From Alcanivoracaceae bacterium (GTDB taxonomy: Bacteria > Pseudomonadota > Gammaproteobacteria > Pseudomonadales > Alcanivoracaceae), in the NCBI GenBank assembly GCA_029210325.1, contig JARGPU010000004.1, positions 62,001 to 126,000 of the forward strand: DNA of 64,000 bases, written 5' to 3'. The position numbers were made by a program, and so were the translations under genes. Below are positions 1 to 9,063 of this stretch, piece by piece. The notes beneath the pieces were generated by a model that was not told the origin of the DNA, did no database searches, and was given only the letters and a program-made list of their open reading frames with translations. Positions within the stretch are counted from its first letter, which is position 1, and each line of letters opens with the position of its first letter.

Positions 1-72
1 CAACATGGCCCGGGCCGGTGCCTTTTGCACCCCATCTACCACCTGAGATGAATAACGTCGGGTCTTGTTCAT
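1..72 (-). CDS. ilvD: Dihydroxy-acid dehydratase, N-terminal fragment
   Basis: Only the first 24 codons are inside the window; the gene runs off the left edge. The translation starts MNKTRRYSSQVVDG and continues through a KAPARAML stretch, which resembles the N-terminus of the IlvD/Edd dehydratase form that begins with a YSS..V.DG..RAPSRAM pattern. IlvD makes 2-keto acids for isoleucine and valine using an Fe-S cluster. A purine-rich AGAGGCG lies just upstream of the ATG at 72. The call rests on a very short peptide, so it is a recognition rather than a domain assignment. Confidence 0.7.
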   Translation of the reverse strand, partial: MNKTRRYSSQVVDGVQKAPARAML

Positions 73-129
73 GGCACGCCTCTTTTGTCTGTATTCCGTT
101 TTGCTGAACCTGCAGCACCACAGTTGATA

Positions 130-204
130 GCACTTGGCGGTGGCAGTCGGATGCACCAAGCGATTATCGCGGAGCGACTGCATCCGACTGCCACCGCCAA
201 GTGC
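130..204. repeat. Long perfect inverted repeat (26-bp arms) between metG and ilvD
   Basis: The arms at 130-155 and 179-204 are perfectly complementary over 26 bp, separated by a 23-nt loop that itself contains a small palindrome (GCGATTATCGC). It sits downstream of the metG stop and upstream of ilvD, both on the minus strand. There is no T-tract, so it is not a classical intrinsic terminator. It could be a REP/BIME-like element, an mRNA 3'-end stabiliser or a processing site. The structure is certain; the role is not. Confidence 0.85.
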
Positions 205-239
205 CTGCGCAGGCCCATAACGGGTTCAGCGCAGAGGAA

Positions 240-2300
240 TTACCGTACTTCCATGCCCGGCTCAGCGCCGCTGTCCGGAGACAGCAGGAACACATCCTCA
301 CCACCGGGGCCGGCGGCCAGCACCATGCCTTCGGACAGGCCAAACTTCATCTTGCGTGGCGCCAGATTGGCCACCAGTACCACCAGCTTGCCTTCGATCT
401 GTTCCGGGCTGTACTTCGCCTTGATGCCGGCGAACACATTGCGGGTGCCTTCTTCGCCGACATCAAGGGTCAGTTGCAGCAGTTTGTCGGCGCCTTCGAC
501 ATGGGCCGCCTTGATTACTTTGGCGACGCGCAGCTTCACCTTGAGGAAGTCGTCGATGCTGATGTGTTCGCTCACGGCGTCGTCCTTTTTTGTTTCGTTT
601 TTAGCGGCGTCTTTTTTCGCCGGCTTTTTCTCGTCAGCCACTTGCGCCGGGGCTGCGCCTTCGCGGGAAGCAGCAAGCAGCGCTTCAATGCTGGCCGGTT
701 CGATACGCTGCATCAGCGGACTGAAGGCGTTGATCTGATGGCCAAGCAGTTGTTGTTTGGCATCCGCCCAGCTGAGCGGCGGAATATTCAGGAAGGCTTC
801 GGCTTTTTCGGCAAGCGCAGGTAGCACCGGCTTCAGATACAGCACCAGCAAACGGAATACGTTCAGCGCGGTGCTGCATACCGCCAGCACCTGCTGTTCG
901 CTGCCTTCCTGCTTCGCCAAGGTCCAGGGGGCTTTTTCCTGTACATACAGGTTGCCACGATCGGCCAGTGCCATGATGTCGCGCATGGCGCGGCCGAATT
1001 CGCGCGCTTCGTAACTGGCGGCAATCGAGGTGGCAGCAGCCTGCACATCGGCCACCAGTTGCGGATCGTCCAGCTCAGTGCTCAGCGTGCCACCGAACTT
1101 GTTGACGAAGTTGGCGGTGCGGCTGGCGATCTGCACCACCTTGCCGACCAGGTCGGAATTCACCCGTTGGACGAAGTCGTCCAGGCTTAGATCGAAGTCG
1201 TCCACTTTGGAGGTCAGCTTGGCGGCGAAGTAGTAACGCAGGTATTCCGGGTTCAGATGATCCAGATAGGTGCGGGCCTTGATAAAGGTGCCTCGGGATT
1301 TCGACATCTTGGCGCCGTTGACGGTGACAAAGCCATGCACGTTCAGCGCCGTCGGCTTGCGGAAGCCGGCGCCTTCCAGCATGGCCGGCCAGAACAGGCC
1401 GTGGAAGTTGATGATGTCCTTGCCGATAAAATGATACAGCTCGGCATCGCTGTCCGGTGCCCAGTAGCTGTCGAAGTCGAGGCCATGCTGGTTGCAGTAA
1501 TGCTGGAAGCTGGCCATGTAGCCAATCGGTGCATCCAGCCAGACATAGAAGTACTTTCCAGGATAGCCGGGAATCTCGAAGCCGAAGTAGGGCGCCTCGC
1601 GGGAGATGTCCCAGGGCTGCAGGCCTGCTTCCAGCCACTCGTTCAGTTTGTTGGCAACGCTTTCCTGCAACGAGCCAGAGCGCAGCCAGTCGCGCAGCAT
1701 GTCGGCGAACTTGGGCAGGTTGAAGAACAGTTGGGTGACGCCCTTCATCACCGGCTTGGCACCGCTGATGGTGGAATAGGGATCGACCAGCTCGGCGGCA
1801 GAGTAGGTGGCGCCGCAGACCTCGCAGTTGTCGCCGTACTGATCCAGCGCGCCGCACTTCGGGCAGGTTCCCTTGACGAAGCGGTCGGCGAGGAACATGC
1901 CTTTTTCCGGGTCGTACAGCTGGGTGATCTCTTTTTCGAGGATATTGCCGGCGGCCTGGTTGCGCTTGAAGATCAGCTCGGCGTAGTGGCGGTTCTCGTC
2001 GCTGTGGGTGCTGTGGTAGCAGTCAAAACGAATGCCGAAATCTGCGAAATCCTTCGTATGTTCAGATTTTACGTTGGCAATCTGTTGTTCGGGCGTGACG
2101 CCGTTCTCCTCAGCCTTTAGCATGATCGCCGTACCATGAGCATCATCGGCGCAGACATAGATGCAGTTCTCACCGAACAGCTTCTGGAAGCGCACCCAGA
2201 TATCGGTCTGGATGTACTCAAGCAAGTGGCCAAGATGGATCGGGCCGTTGGCATAGGGCAGGGCGCTGGTAACAAGAATCCTGCGTTGAGATTGGGTCAT
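240..2300 (-). CDS. metG: Methionyl-tRNA synthetase
   Basis: This cytoplasmic class I synthetase charges tRNA-Met. The 686-residue protein has the HLGH ATP-binding motif at 22-25, a zinc knuckle with cysteines 146, 149, 159 and 162, and KMSKS at 331-335. A lysine/alanine-rich linker around 550-580 leads to a C-terminal EMAP-like tRNA-binding domain (about 583-686), so this is the long dimeric form typical of E. coli MetG. The length fits the family. The gene is divergent from the histidine kinase at 2404, and a promoter-like sequence lies in the shared region. Confidence 0.97.
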   Translation of the reverse strand: MTQSQRRILVTSALPYANGPIHLGHLLEYIQTDIWVRFQKLFGENCIYVCADDAHGTAIMLKAEENGVTPEQQIANVKSEHTKDFADFGIRFDCYHSTHSDENRHYAELIFKRNQAAGNILEKEITQLYDPEKGMFLADRFVKGTCPKCGALDQYGDNCEVCGATYSAAELVDPYSTISGAKPVMKGVTQLFFNLPKFADMLRDWLRSGSLQESVANKLNEWLEAGLQPWDISREAPYFGFEIPGYPGKYFYVWLDAPIGYMASFQHYCNQHGLDFDSYWAPDSDAELYHFIGKDIINFHGLFWPAMLEGAGFRKPTALNVHGFVTVNGAKMSKSRGTFIKARTYLDHLNPEYLRYYFAAKLTSKVDDFDLSLDDFVQRVNSDLVGKVVQIASRTANFVNKFGGTLSTELDDPQLVADVQAAATSIAASYEAREFGRAMRDIMALADRGNLYVQEKAPWTLAKQEGSEQQVLAVCSTALNVFRLLVLYLKPVLPALAEKAEAFLNIPPLSWADAKQQLLGHQINAFSPLMQRIEPASIEALLAASREGAAPAQVADEKKPAKKDAAKNETKKDDAVSEHISIDDFLKVKLRVAKVIKAAHVEGADKLLQLTLDVGEEGTRNVFAGIKAKYSPEQIEGKLVVLVANLAPRKMKFGLSEGMVLAAGPGGEDVFLLSPDSGAEPGMEVR

Positions 2301-2332
2301 GATGTGGTGTACCCCGGAATGACAAGGCGCCT

Positions 2333-2361
2333 ATGATACTGGCCGACCGCCTCTATTTCAC
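2333..2361 (-). promoter_or_regulatory. Possible sigma-70 promoter for metG
   Basis: On the minus strand GTGAAA (2361-2356) is followed after 17 nt by TATCAT (2338-2333) and then a GC-rich discriminator. The -35 matches TTGACA in 4 of 6 positions. The location, 33 bp before the metG start, is sensible. This is a pattern match only. Confidence 0.4.
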
Positions 2362-2403
2362 CCGCGTAACCGGCCGGGGCTGAATTAAAAGGATTATTAA
2401 GGC

Positions 2404-4575
2404 ATGTCCCTGAAATATCGCTTGTTACTGTCGCTCTACTCTGCCGCGCTAGCCGCAGTGCTGGCCGGTATCGCGGCGTTCTACTTTATCGTCACGCCCG
2501 CCTACTTCGACATTGAGGATGGCGCCGCTAGCAATGAGCTGTCCCGGGTGGAGACCGCTTTTATGCAGACCCTGACGACGCTACATGCGCGCAGCCGCGA
2601 CTGGGCCGAGCGGCCGTCAGTCAAGGCGCTGGCCGACGGTGACTTGAGTGCACAGCCTGCGCCCCCTGGGATCAATGCTCTCGGCGATAGCGGCGTGGAT
2701 CAGGTTGTGGTGGTGGACCAGCAGGGTGGCCAGCACTGGTTATCGCCTGGTGAGGGTGTTGATCAGGGCGCTGTGGATGGCCTTTACGCTGATTATCAGG
2801 AGCGCTTCTGCTATCCGTTCTGGGGTGTCACTACGCTGGCTGGTGTGCCGCATCTGTTTGCTCTGGAGCAGGTGGGTGAGTGCGGCGCTGTGCTCTTTGC
2901 CGTGGCACTGGATCAGGCGATGGCCAGTGAGTTGCGCGGCATCACCGGCTTGCCGGTGGAGTTAAAGCTCTTTAGCGGAGATCTGGAGCGCGGCACCCGG
3001 GTGGTACGTCTGGATGATGGCACCGTGCTGGGCGAGTTTGTCATCCGCGACTATCAGGACAAGCCGTTGATGATGGGCAGCGTTACCGTTGGCCGTGATG
3101 GCTATAGTCAAGGCGCTCGCATGCTGACGCTGGCGGGGCTGAGCTTGCTGGCGGTGGCTTTGCTGATGGTCACGCTGGTGCATATTTATATCCGCCGCAC
3201 CATGTTCAAACGATTAGCAAAACTGCACGACACGGTGCAGCGTATCGCCCAGGGGGGCAATCTGGACCTGCGCCTGCGGGTGCCGGGCAACGATGAACTC
3301 AGTGCTCTGGCGGAGGACTTCAACCGCATGGTGGATAGCATCCGGCAGAGCCAGCGGTCTTTGGCAGAAGCCAGCGAGCGTGCTGATTCGGCCAACCGGG
3401 CCAAGAGTCTGTTCCTGGCCAATATGAGCCATGAGATCCGTACCCCGATGACCGCCATTCTTGGTTACACCGAGTTGCTGGAAAATCCCTCCCTGAATGA
3501 AGAGGAGCGGCATCGTTATCTTTCTGTAGTGCAACAAAACGGCGACGCACTGATGGCGCTGATCAGTGACGTGCTGGATCTGTCGCGTATTGAGGCGGGC
3601 CAGTTGAAAGTAGAGCGTCAGCGTTGTCAGTTACCGGCGTTGATGAAAGAGGTGATATACAGCCATCGTCTGAAAGCAGAGGAAAAGGGCGTTGATCTGC
3701 AGCTGGAATATACCTCTCCGGTGCCAGCCCATGTCAGCACGGATCCGTTTCGTCTGCGTCAGATTCTTGGCAACCTGATTGGTAATGCCATCAAGTTTAC
3801 CGACGAGGGTCGGGTGGTGGTCCGGCTGAGCTGGGAAGATGGTCTGCAAAGCTGCTTGCTGATTGAAGTGGAGGACAGCGGCATTGGCATGAATGCGGCG
3901 GACCTTGACCGGGTGTTCGAGCCATTTTCCCAGGTTGATGATTCGCATACCCGGCGTCATGGTGGGTCCGGTCTTGGCTTGGCGATTGCCCGCCAGTTGG
4001 CTCGCTCTATGGGGGGCGATATCAGCGCCAGCAGCACCTCGGGCCATGGCAGTTTGTTCAAGGTCTATATTCAAGTCATCGCCGACGGTGATGACCCGCG
4101 TGTGATGCCGAAGCAGGCGCTGGAAGTAGATGTTCGCAGCCAGCAGACGCCGGCCATTCATGTCGGTGGCCGGGTATTGCTGGTGGAGGACAATGATGTC
4201 AATCGCTTGCTGGTACATCGCATTCTCAGCCGTGCGGGGATGGAAGTGGTGGAGGCCATTGATGGTCTGCAGGCGGTGGACAAGATTGCTGAGGATCAGG
4301 GTTTTGACCTGGTGATTCTGGATATGCAGATGCCAGTGATGGACGGTTATGCTGCCGCCAGAGAGCTGCGTCGCACTGGTTTTAGCAAACCGATTCTGGC
4401 ACTGACGGCGAATGTTATGTCGGATGATCGACGTCGTTGTCTGGCCGCTGGTTGTGATGATTTCCTTGGCAAGCCAGTGCGCGCCAGTCGGTTGCTGGCC
4501 GCCTGTTCCCGTTTGATCAGTCTTGGCCGGACCAGCGGGCGCGTGCCAGTGCCTGACGCATCTGATCGCGAGTAA
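2404..4575 (+). CDS. Hybrid sensor histidine kinase/response regulator (periplasmic sensor, HAMP)
   Basis: A 723-residue membrane kinase. A transmembrane helix at about 8-30 precedes a periplasmic region of about 210 residues that resembles a CHASE4-type sensor, judged from the conserved SRDWAE region near 64-70. A second helix at about 240-262 leads into HAMP (263-316), HisKA with phospho-acceptor H343 in NMSHEIRTPM, and HATPase_c with DSGIG and GLGLAIA boxes. A C-terminal receiver carries phospho-acceptor D640 in the LDMQMPVMDG motif. It lacks an Hpt domain, so a separate phosphotransfer partner is likely. Its last 59 bp overlap the convergent kinase gene at 4517-7309. The ligand is unknown. 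Confidence 0.9.
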   Translation: MSLKYRLLLSLYSAALAAVLAGIAAFYFIVTPAYFDIEDGAASNELSRVETAFMQTLTTLHARSRDWAERPSVKALADGDLSAQPAPPGINALGDSGVDQVVVVDQQGGQHWLSPGEGVDQGAVDGLYADYQERFCYPFWGVTTLAGVPHLFALEQVGECGAVLFAVALDQAMASELRGITGLPVELKLFSGDLERGTRVVRLDDGTVLGEFVIRDYQDKPLMMGSVTVGRDGYSQGARMLTLAGLSLLAVALLMVTLVHIYIRRTMFKRLAKLHDTVQRIAQGGNLDLRLRVPGNDELSALAEDFNRMVDSIRQSQRSLAEASERADSANRAKSLFLANMSHEIRTPMTAILGYTELLENPSLNEEERHRYLSVVQQNGDALMALISDVLDLSRIEAGQLKVERQRCQLPALMKEVIYSHRLKAEEKGVDLQLEYTSPVPAHVSTDPFRLRQILGNLIGNAIKFTDEGRVVVRLSWEDGLQSCLLIEVEDSGIGMNAADLDRVFEPFSQVDDSHTRRHGGSGLGLAIARQLARSMGGDISASSTSGHGSLFKVYIQVIADGDDPRVMPKQALEVDVRSQQTPAIHVGGRVLLVEDNDVNRLLVHRILSRAGMEVVEAIDGLQAVDKIAEDQGFDLVILDMQMPVMDGYAAARELRRTGFSKPILALTANVMSDDRRRCLAAGCDDFLGKPVRASRLLAACSRLISLGRTSGRVPVPDASDRE

Positions 4576-7309
4576 CCGGTTTACACAAATAGTCGTTCAT
4601 ACCTGATTGTTCCGCCTGGGCGATAGCGTCGGCACCCGCATGGGCACTCAGGGCGATGATCCAGCAGGGTTGTCGGCCCTGCGCCTGTTCCTGTTGGCGA
4701 ATCGCTCTGGTGGCCTCATAGCCGTTCATGCCGGGCATCTCACAATCCATAAAGATCACCTGCCAATGGGGTTTGGCTGGCGCCACAGTGGCTGCCGCGC
4801 TGGCTCCATCGCTGACAATAGTGGACGGCACTGAAAGCGATTCAAGAATGCTGCCAATCACCATCTGACTGACTGCATCGTCATCAACCACCAGTACTTT
4901 TGTCGGCAGGTCTTGCGTTGTGGCTTGACTGGCCTCCTTGTTGAAGGCTGGGTAATTTTCGCTGTCACCCAGCAAGTTGTTGAGTGTGCTGCGCAGGCGC
5001 CGAGACTCTAGTGGTAACTCGACGATTGGCCGGTTTGCCGGTGTCGAGGCAATCAGGTTGTGATGACGCTCGGCCAGAACAATCCATGGGCACTGGGCAA
5101 AGGGTGTCTGGCGCAGGCAATTCAGTGCCAGGTAACTGCGCTGATCAACAATCAATACGTCCACACTGGCACCATCCGCATCAGTCCAGGTAGAGATATC
5201 GGTGGCGCTGGATTCTTTCGCGACCATGCCCCAGCGCTCTGCCAGCTGGCACACAGACAGTCGCAGGGCGCGGCTTTCCGTGATTGCCAGCAGCCTTTTT
5301 TCTGGTAACGAACCATTGTCGATGCTGTGACTGGCGAGGCGGCAGGGCAGGGTGAAATGAAAGCTGGCACCATGTCCGGGTGAACTGGTTACCCGTAATT
5401 CTCCGCCCAGCAGTTGGCATAATTTACGCGATACAGATAAACCCAAACCGGTGCGCTCCGGTACATCACTCATGATGGCGGCGCATTGTGTGGCATCCAG
5501 ACCAATGCCCGTGTCGGTGACATCGCAGTCCAGTATCAGATTGCCGACCGCATCGGTGGGTTGGCGCAGGCTGATAGAGAGGCTGACTTGGCCTGTATCG
5601 GTGGAGCGGATGGCATTGCTGATCAGGTTGGTCAGAATCTGTTTTACCCGCACCGCATCGGTAATGATCAGGGCGGGGACGCGACTGTCGATATAGCTAT
5701 AGATGGGCAGGTTTTTCTCTGATGCGGCGTTGATGAACAGGCCAATAACATCAGACACCAGTTCTTCCGGGCGTACTTCGCCGGGAGTTAGCGCCAGCCG
5801 TCCAGTTTCAATGCGTGAGTGGTCCAGCAGGTCGTTTAGCACACCGATAAGGGAGTGGGTGGAGTTGTAGATGGTGCCGGCATACTGGCGTTGCCGTTCG
5901 GTGCTGACATCGCTGTGGCGAAGCAAATCAGCAATGCCGAGGATGCCTTGCATGGGGGTGCGAATATGGTGACTCATGGTTACCAGAAATTCGCTTTTTG
6001 CCTGACTGCGACTGCCGGCGCGCAATACTTCCATTTCCGTACGCAACCGCTGAGCTTCTAATTGATCGGCCTTCAGACGATTGATGCGTGCCGCCAGTGC
6101 CATCGATAGCAACATCACATCCAGAACGGTACCGATTTGCAGCAGGTTTTCGGTCAGGGGTGTGCGGCTAATAACGCCAAACTTGTTCAGGGTTATCAGC
6201 AAGCCGCCACTGAGCAGGCATATCCATGCAGTGGCGAAATAACGGGCGTCCGGGTCGCGGTCGAACAGGCGTTGACTGGCGACAAATAACACCGACAGGT
6301 CGAATGACAGGATCAGTAGCATGTCGAGTGGTAGTAGCCAGACAGTGGGTACAAAAGGAACCAGCAGCACAAGTGCAACCGCGATATGGCCATGCATACG
6401 CAACAGGCTGGCCAGTGACGCGCGGCGATCAGGCAGTTCCAGAAAAGAAATGGTGAAACGCGAACCGATCAGCACGATCAATGGCAGCAGCAAGGTGAGA
6501 ACATGACCACCGAGCCAGCCGACGGTCGGCCACAGGTATTGCTGGGCGTGACCTTGCAGCGCAGCTTGTAGCAGAGTCAGGCTGGCGGTCCAGCCAACGT
6601 AATAGAGATAGACCGGCTCGCGCACTGATAGAAACAGAAAAAGATGGTAAGCCATCATCACCAGCATGGCTCCGTAGAACAGGGCCTGAAGCTGATCGCT
6701 ATTGGCTTGCCAGCGTTGCAGGGCATCATTGCGCCACAGCTGCAGTGGGACTTGAATGGAATGGTCTGACTGTATGGAAATCAGTACGGTGGTGATGCCA
6801 TTGCTGTCCAGATCCAGGGGGAAGGTAGGTTGCCGGCGCAGCACCGGACGTTGATCGAAAGGCTGACTAAGCCCGGCACTGAAGGTCTGTAACAGCCCGG
6901 CATCCTTGCGAATAAACAGGCTTAAATTGCTCAGTAGCGGGTAGTTAATTACCAACGACCAATCAGACTGATCGAGCTGACGGCCATCAATTTGCAGGCG
7001 CAGCCAGCAGGTCTGGCTGGTAAAGCCTCGATTGAGAGTACGCTGTGCGGCTGGCTGCCATGGCCATTGGCTGGTTTGACTGAGCAGCTCACTGACTGCG
7101 GGTGTTTGATCTGCCGGCAGACATAGCACCTCCTGCTGGCCGCTGGCCGGGCGGACTTGCCGGTCCTGGTCGCTGAGCACAATGGTCTCAGCGGCGTTTA
7201 CGTTGCTGCACAGCAGCAGCGCATATAGCACTGCGATGATCCCTGAATAATGGCGTCCACAAACGCCAGAGCCTGTATCCATGCGGGCCCCCCGAGTGTT
7301 CCGAAGCAT
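4517..7309 (-). CDS. Hybrid sensor histidine kinase with 7TMR-DISM sensor
   Basis: A 930-residue protein. A signal-like segment is followed by an extracellular 7TMR-DISM-type beta domain and seven predicted helices (about 200-400). Then come HisKA, HATPase_c with DTGIG and GLGLSVS boxes, a degenerate receiver-like segment (about 660-770), and an intact receiver with phospho-acceptor D855 in FMDCEMPGMNG. The HisKA box reads MSHHIRTPM: H447 is followed by H instead of the usual acidic residue. The 3' end overlaps the convergent kinase by 59 bp. The start is uncertain: ATG 7309 has no visible ribosome-binding site, and ATG 7282 (nine codons shorter) follows a G-rich stretch. Confidence 0.85.
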   Translation of the reverse strand: MLRNTRGARMDTGSGVCGRHYSGIIAVLYALLLCSNVNAAETIVLSDQDRQVRPASGQQEVLCLPADQTPAVSELLSQTSQWPWQPAAQRTLNRGFTSQTCWLRLQIDGRQLDQSDWSLVINYPLLSNLSLFIRKDAGLLQTFSAGLSQPFDQRPVLRRQPTFPLDLDSNGITTVLISIQSDHSIQVPLQLWRNDALQRWQANSDQLQALFYGAMLVMMAYHLFLFLSVREPVYLYYVGWTASLTLLQAALQGHAQQYLWPTVGWLGGHVLTLLLPLIVLIGSRFTISFLELPDRRASLASLLRMHGHIAVALVLLVPFVPTVWLLPLDMLLILSFDLSVLFVASQRLFDRDPDARYFATAWICLLSGGLLITLNKFGVISRTPLTENLLQIGTVLDVMLLSMALAARINRLKADQLEAQRLRTEMEVLRAGSRSQAKSEFLVTMSHHIRTPMQGILGIADLLRHSDVSTERQRQYAGTIYNSTHSLIGVLNDLLDHSRIETGRLALTPGEVRPEELVSDVIGLFINAASEKNLPIYSYIDSRVPALIITDAVRVKQILTNLISNAIRSTDTGQVSLSISLRQPTDAVGNLILDCDVTDTGIGLDATQCAAIMSDVPERTGLGLSVSRKLCQLLGGELRVTSSPGHGASFHFTLPCRLASHSIDNGSLPEKRLLAITESRALRLSVCQLAERWGMVAKESSATDISTWTDADGASVDVLIVDQRSYLALNCLRQTPFAQCPWIVLAERHHNLIASTPANRPIVELPLESRRLRSTLNNLLGDSENYPAFNKEASQATTQDLPTKVLVVDDDAVSQMVIGSILESLSVPSTIVSDGASAAATVAPAKPHWQVIFMDCEMPGMNGYEATRAIRQQEQAQGRQPCWIIALSAHAGADAIAQAEQSGMNDYLCKPVTRDQMRQALARARWSGQD

Positions 7310-7462
7310 TGCTAGCTAGAGTCTGTCCACGGATTTCCTAATCCGAAATAACTAGCCTTGTGATCGAGTCTACATCTTTGGCGTGATTTGAGTAGCACCA
7401 TGGCCAAGCTCAGATGAATTTGCCGACGGACGGTCATTGCCCTTGGGGAGCAGCAGGTGCCC

Positions 7463-7900
7463 TTACACCAGCAGGTGACGCAGTGGCTCGGGCAGTCGCT
7501 CAACCAGCGCTTCCGGCAAGCTCACTGCGCGGCGGACAAACTGCCAAAGATCCCAGTAGTCCTTGTGGCCAAGAATCATTCCCTTGTTATCCACTTCCAG
7601 CCAGGTGGTGCCGGATATGGTGATCGCCTTGGGCCAGTATTTTGCTTTGAAGGTCATGTCCCATTCTGCGACATGAATATGTTCGCTGCGCACTTCACGC
7701 TTTATCACCGCCGTCAGCTCGGGGAAAATTTTCACCATGTCCTGATACATGCCAACGATAGCCTTGCGCCCGCGCACCTTCTGGATCGGATCTTCGAAGG
7801 TGGCATCCGCGGCGTACAACTCGAAAACCATGGTTTCGAGGTCCTGATCGTTATCCAGCCGGTTCAGATTGTCGACCATGACCTGCATAGGGCTACGCAT
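7463..7900 (-). CDS. NTF2-like/SnoaL-type fold protein
   Basis: A 145-residue soluble protein with the small cone-shaped NTF2/SnoaL pattern: an N-terminal helix, YAADATFEDP near 31-40, GRKAIVGMYQDM, and a beta-rich C-terminal half. Families of this fold act as isomerases, hydrolases or ligand binders; no specific reaction can be assigned. The ATG at 7900 is chosen because AAGGAGGAT lies just upstream, whereas an upstream in-frame ATG at 7939 has no such site. It is divergent from the DUF2288 gene. Confidence 0.75.
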   Translation of the reverse strand: MRSPMQVMVDNLNRLDNDQDLETMVFELYAADATFEDPIQKVRGRKAIVGMYQDMVKIFPELTAVIKREVRSEHIHVAEWDMTFKAKYWPKAITISGTTWLEVDNKGMILGHKDYWDLWQFVRRAVSLPEALVERLPEPLRHLLV

Positions 7901-7942
7901 TCTGGATCCTCCTTTTAACCGTGACGTCAGAACAAGCATAAT

Positions 7943-7964
7943 GCTCCTCCAGATTAGGAGGGGC
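7943..7964 (+). promoter_or_regulatory. Hairpin that would sequester the DUF2288 Shine-Dalgarno
   Basis: Bases 7943-7950 (GCTCCTCC) can pair with 7957-7964 (GGAGGGGC) around an AGATTA loop, giving an 8-bp stem with one G-T wobble. The right arm is the Shine-Dalgarno for the ATG at 7966. It may tune translation, provided transcription begins upstream of 7943. A CATAAT at 7937-7942 would, if used as a -10, start transcription inside the left arm and abolish the hairpin. Confidence 0.4.
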
Positions 7965-7965
7965 C

Positions 7966-8265
7966 ATGACTGAGGACAAAAAATCGCTATTTGAGCACTT
8001 GAACGGGGAGACTGGCCGCATCACCTGGCGTGCTCTGCAGCCCTGGTTTGCCAAAGGCGACACCTTGCACGTGGCAACCGGCATCGATCTGGTGGCAGTG
8101 GCCACGGCTTTGGCAGCGGATGACACTGCAGCGATCAAAGATTGGCTGGATGCCGGTCAGATTGGTCCGGTGGACGCCCAGCAGGCATCTGCCTGGTATG
8201 AGGCGGATGCGGATGTCTGGGCGGTGGTGGTGCTGCCGTGGATTCTGGTGCAAGCCTGCAGTTAA
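7966..8265 (+). CDS. DUF2288 family protein
   Basis: A 99-residue acidic, helical protein matching the DUF2288 pattern: LFEHLNGETGRITWRAL near the start, a short FAKGDTLHVA segment, and a C-terminal VVLPWILVQ stretch. No function is known for the family. It has no signal peptide or convincing transmembrane helix, so it is probably cytoplasmic. An AGGAGGGG ribosome-binding site lies 3 bp before the ATG and can fold into a hairpin. It converges on the GST gene with a 16-bp gap. Confidence 0.8.
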   Translation: MTEDKKSLFEHLNGETGRITWRALQPWFAKGDTLHVATGIDLVAVATALAADDTAAIKDWLDAGQIGPVDAQQASAWYEADADVWAVVVLPWILVQACS

Positions 8266-8281
8266 GCAGCGCTTCGTCTGA

Positions 8282-8941
8282 TCAGCGCTGAACCATGTTT
8301 TTCGCTGCTTCAATGATTTTTGCCGGGCTCAGTTCTTCCGGCACCAGCAGGCCCCGCTGCACTGCTTCCCGTTGCTTGATAGCGTCCATCCAGCGCTGCA
8401 GATTTGGCAGATCGCTGATATCCACGCCGGACCAGTTGAAGGTCCGCGCCCAGCAGAAGTTGGCGATATCGGCGATGGAGTAGTCACCGGCCAGATATTC
8501 GTGATCCTTGAGCTGGTTATCCAGCACGGACATTAGCCGTTTTGATTCATTCTGGTAGCGGTCGATGGCGGGTTGGATTTTTTCCGGCATATAGCGGAAG
8601 AACACGTTGGCCTGTCCCATCATTGGCCCAAGGCCGCCCATCTGGAACATCAGCCATTGGATAACGCTGGAGCGACCACGCACATCAGTGGGGAGCAGCC
8701 GGCCGGTTTTTTCCGCCAGATAAATCATGATGGCGCCGGATTCGAATACGGCGAAGTCGTCTTCTTCCGAATCGACGATGGCCGGGATGCGCCCGTTCGG
8801 GTTGATGGCCAGAAAATCAGGTTGTTTTTGTTCCCCTTGTATCAGGTTCAGGGAGCGAACGTTGTACGGCAGGCCGAGCTCTTCCAGAGTGACCGAAGCC
8901 TTGTGGCCGTTGGGGGTGGCGGCGGTGTACAGGGTAATCAT
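8282..8941 (-). CDS. Glutathione S-transferase family protein (nu-class, YfcG-like)
   Basis: A 219-residue cytoplasmic protein with an N-terminal thioredoxin fold and C-terminal helical domain. The TPNGHK motif at 9-14 and [11 protein letters not shown] near 47-57 match the YfcG/YghU type, in which threonine and asparagine near residue 10 contact glutathione and the enzymes act as disulfide-bond reductases. The ATG at 8941 follows an AGGAG sequence. It is a single-gene unit divergent from the radical SAM gene. The substrate is unknown. Confidence 0.88.
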   Translation of the reverse strand: MITLYTAATPNGHKASVTLEELGLPYNVRSLNLIQGEQKQPDFLAINPNGRIPAIVDSEEDDFAVFESGAIMIYLAEKTGRLLPTDVRGRSSVIQWLMFQMGGLGPMMGQANVFFRYMPEKIQPAIDRYQNESKRLMSVLDNQLKDHEYLAGDYSIADIANFCWARTFNWSGVDISDLPNLQRWMDAIKQREAVQRGLLVPEELSPAKIIEAAKNMVQR

Positions 8942-9063
8942 GGGGGGCTCCTGATGGTGGCGGGGGAGGCGTCAGCATGCCTCAGTCGGCGCCGGGTTGC
9001 ACTTGCCAGCCGTACCCGTGCTGGGTGATGATGCTGTCCATATGGTCAGTATTCGAGGCGGCG

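Noticed and set aside
1075-1857. 260-codon same-strand frame inside metG
   Set aside because: Alternative frame of metG, arginine-rich low-complexity product typical of a GC-rich shadow.
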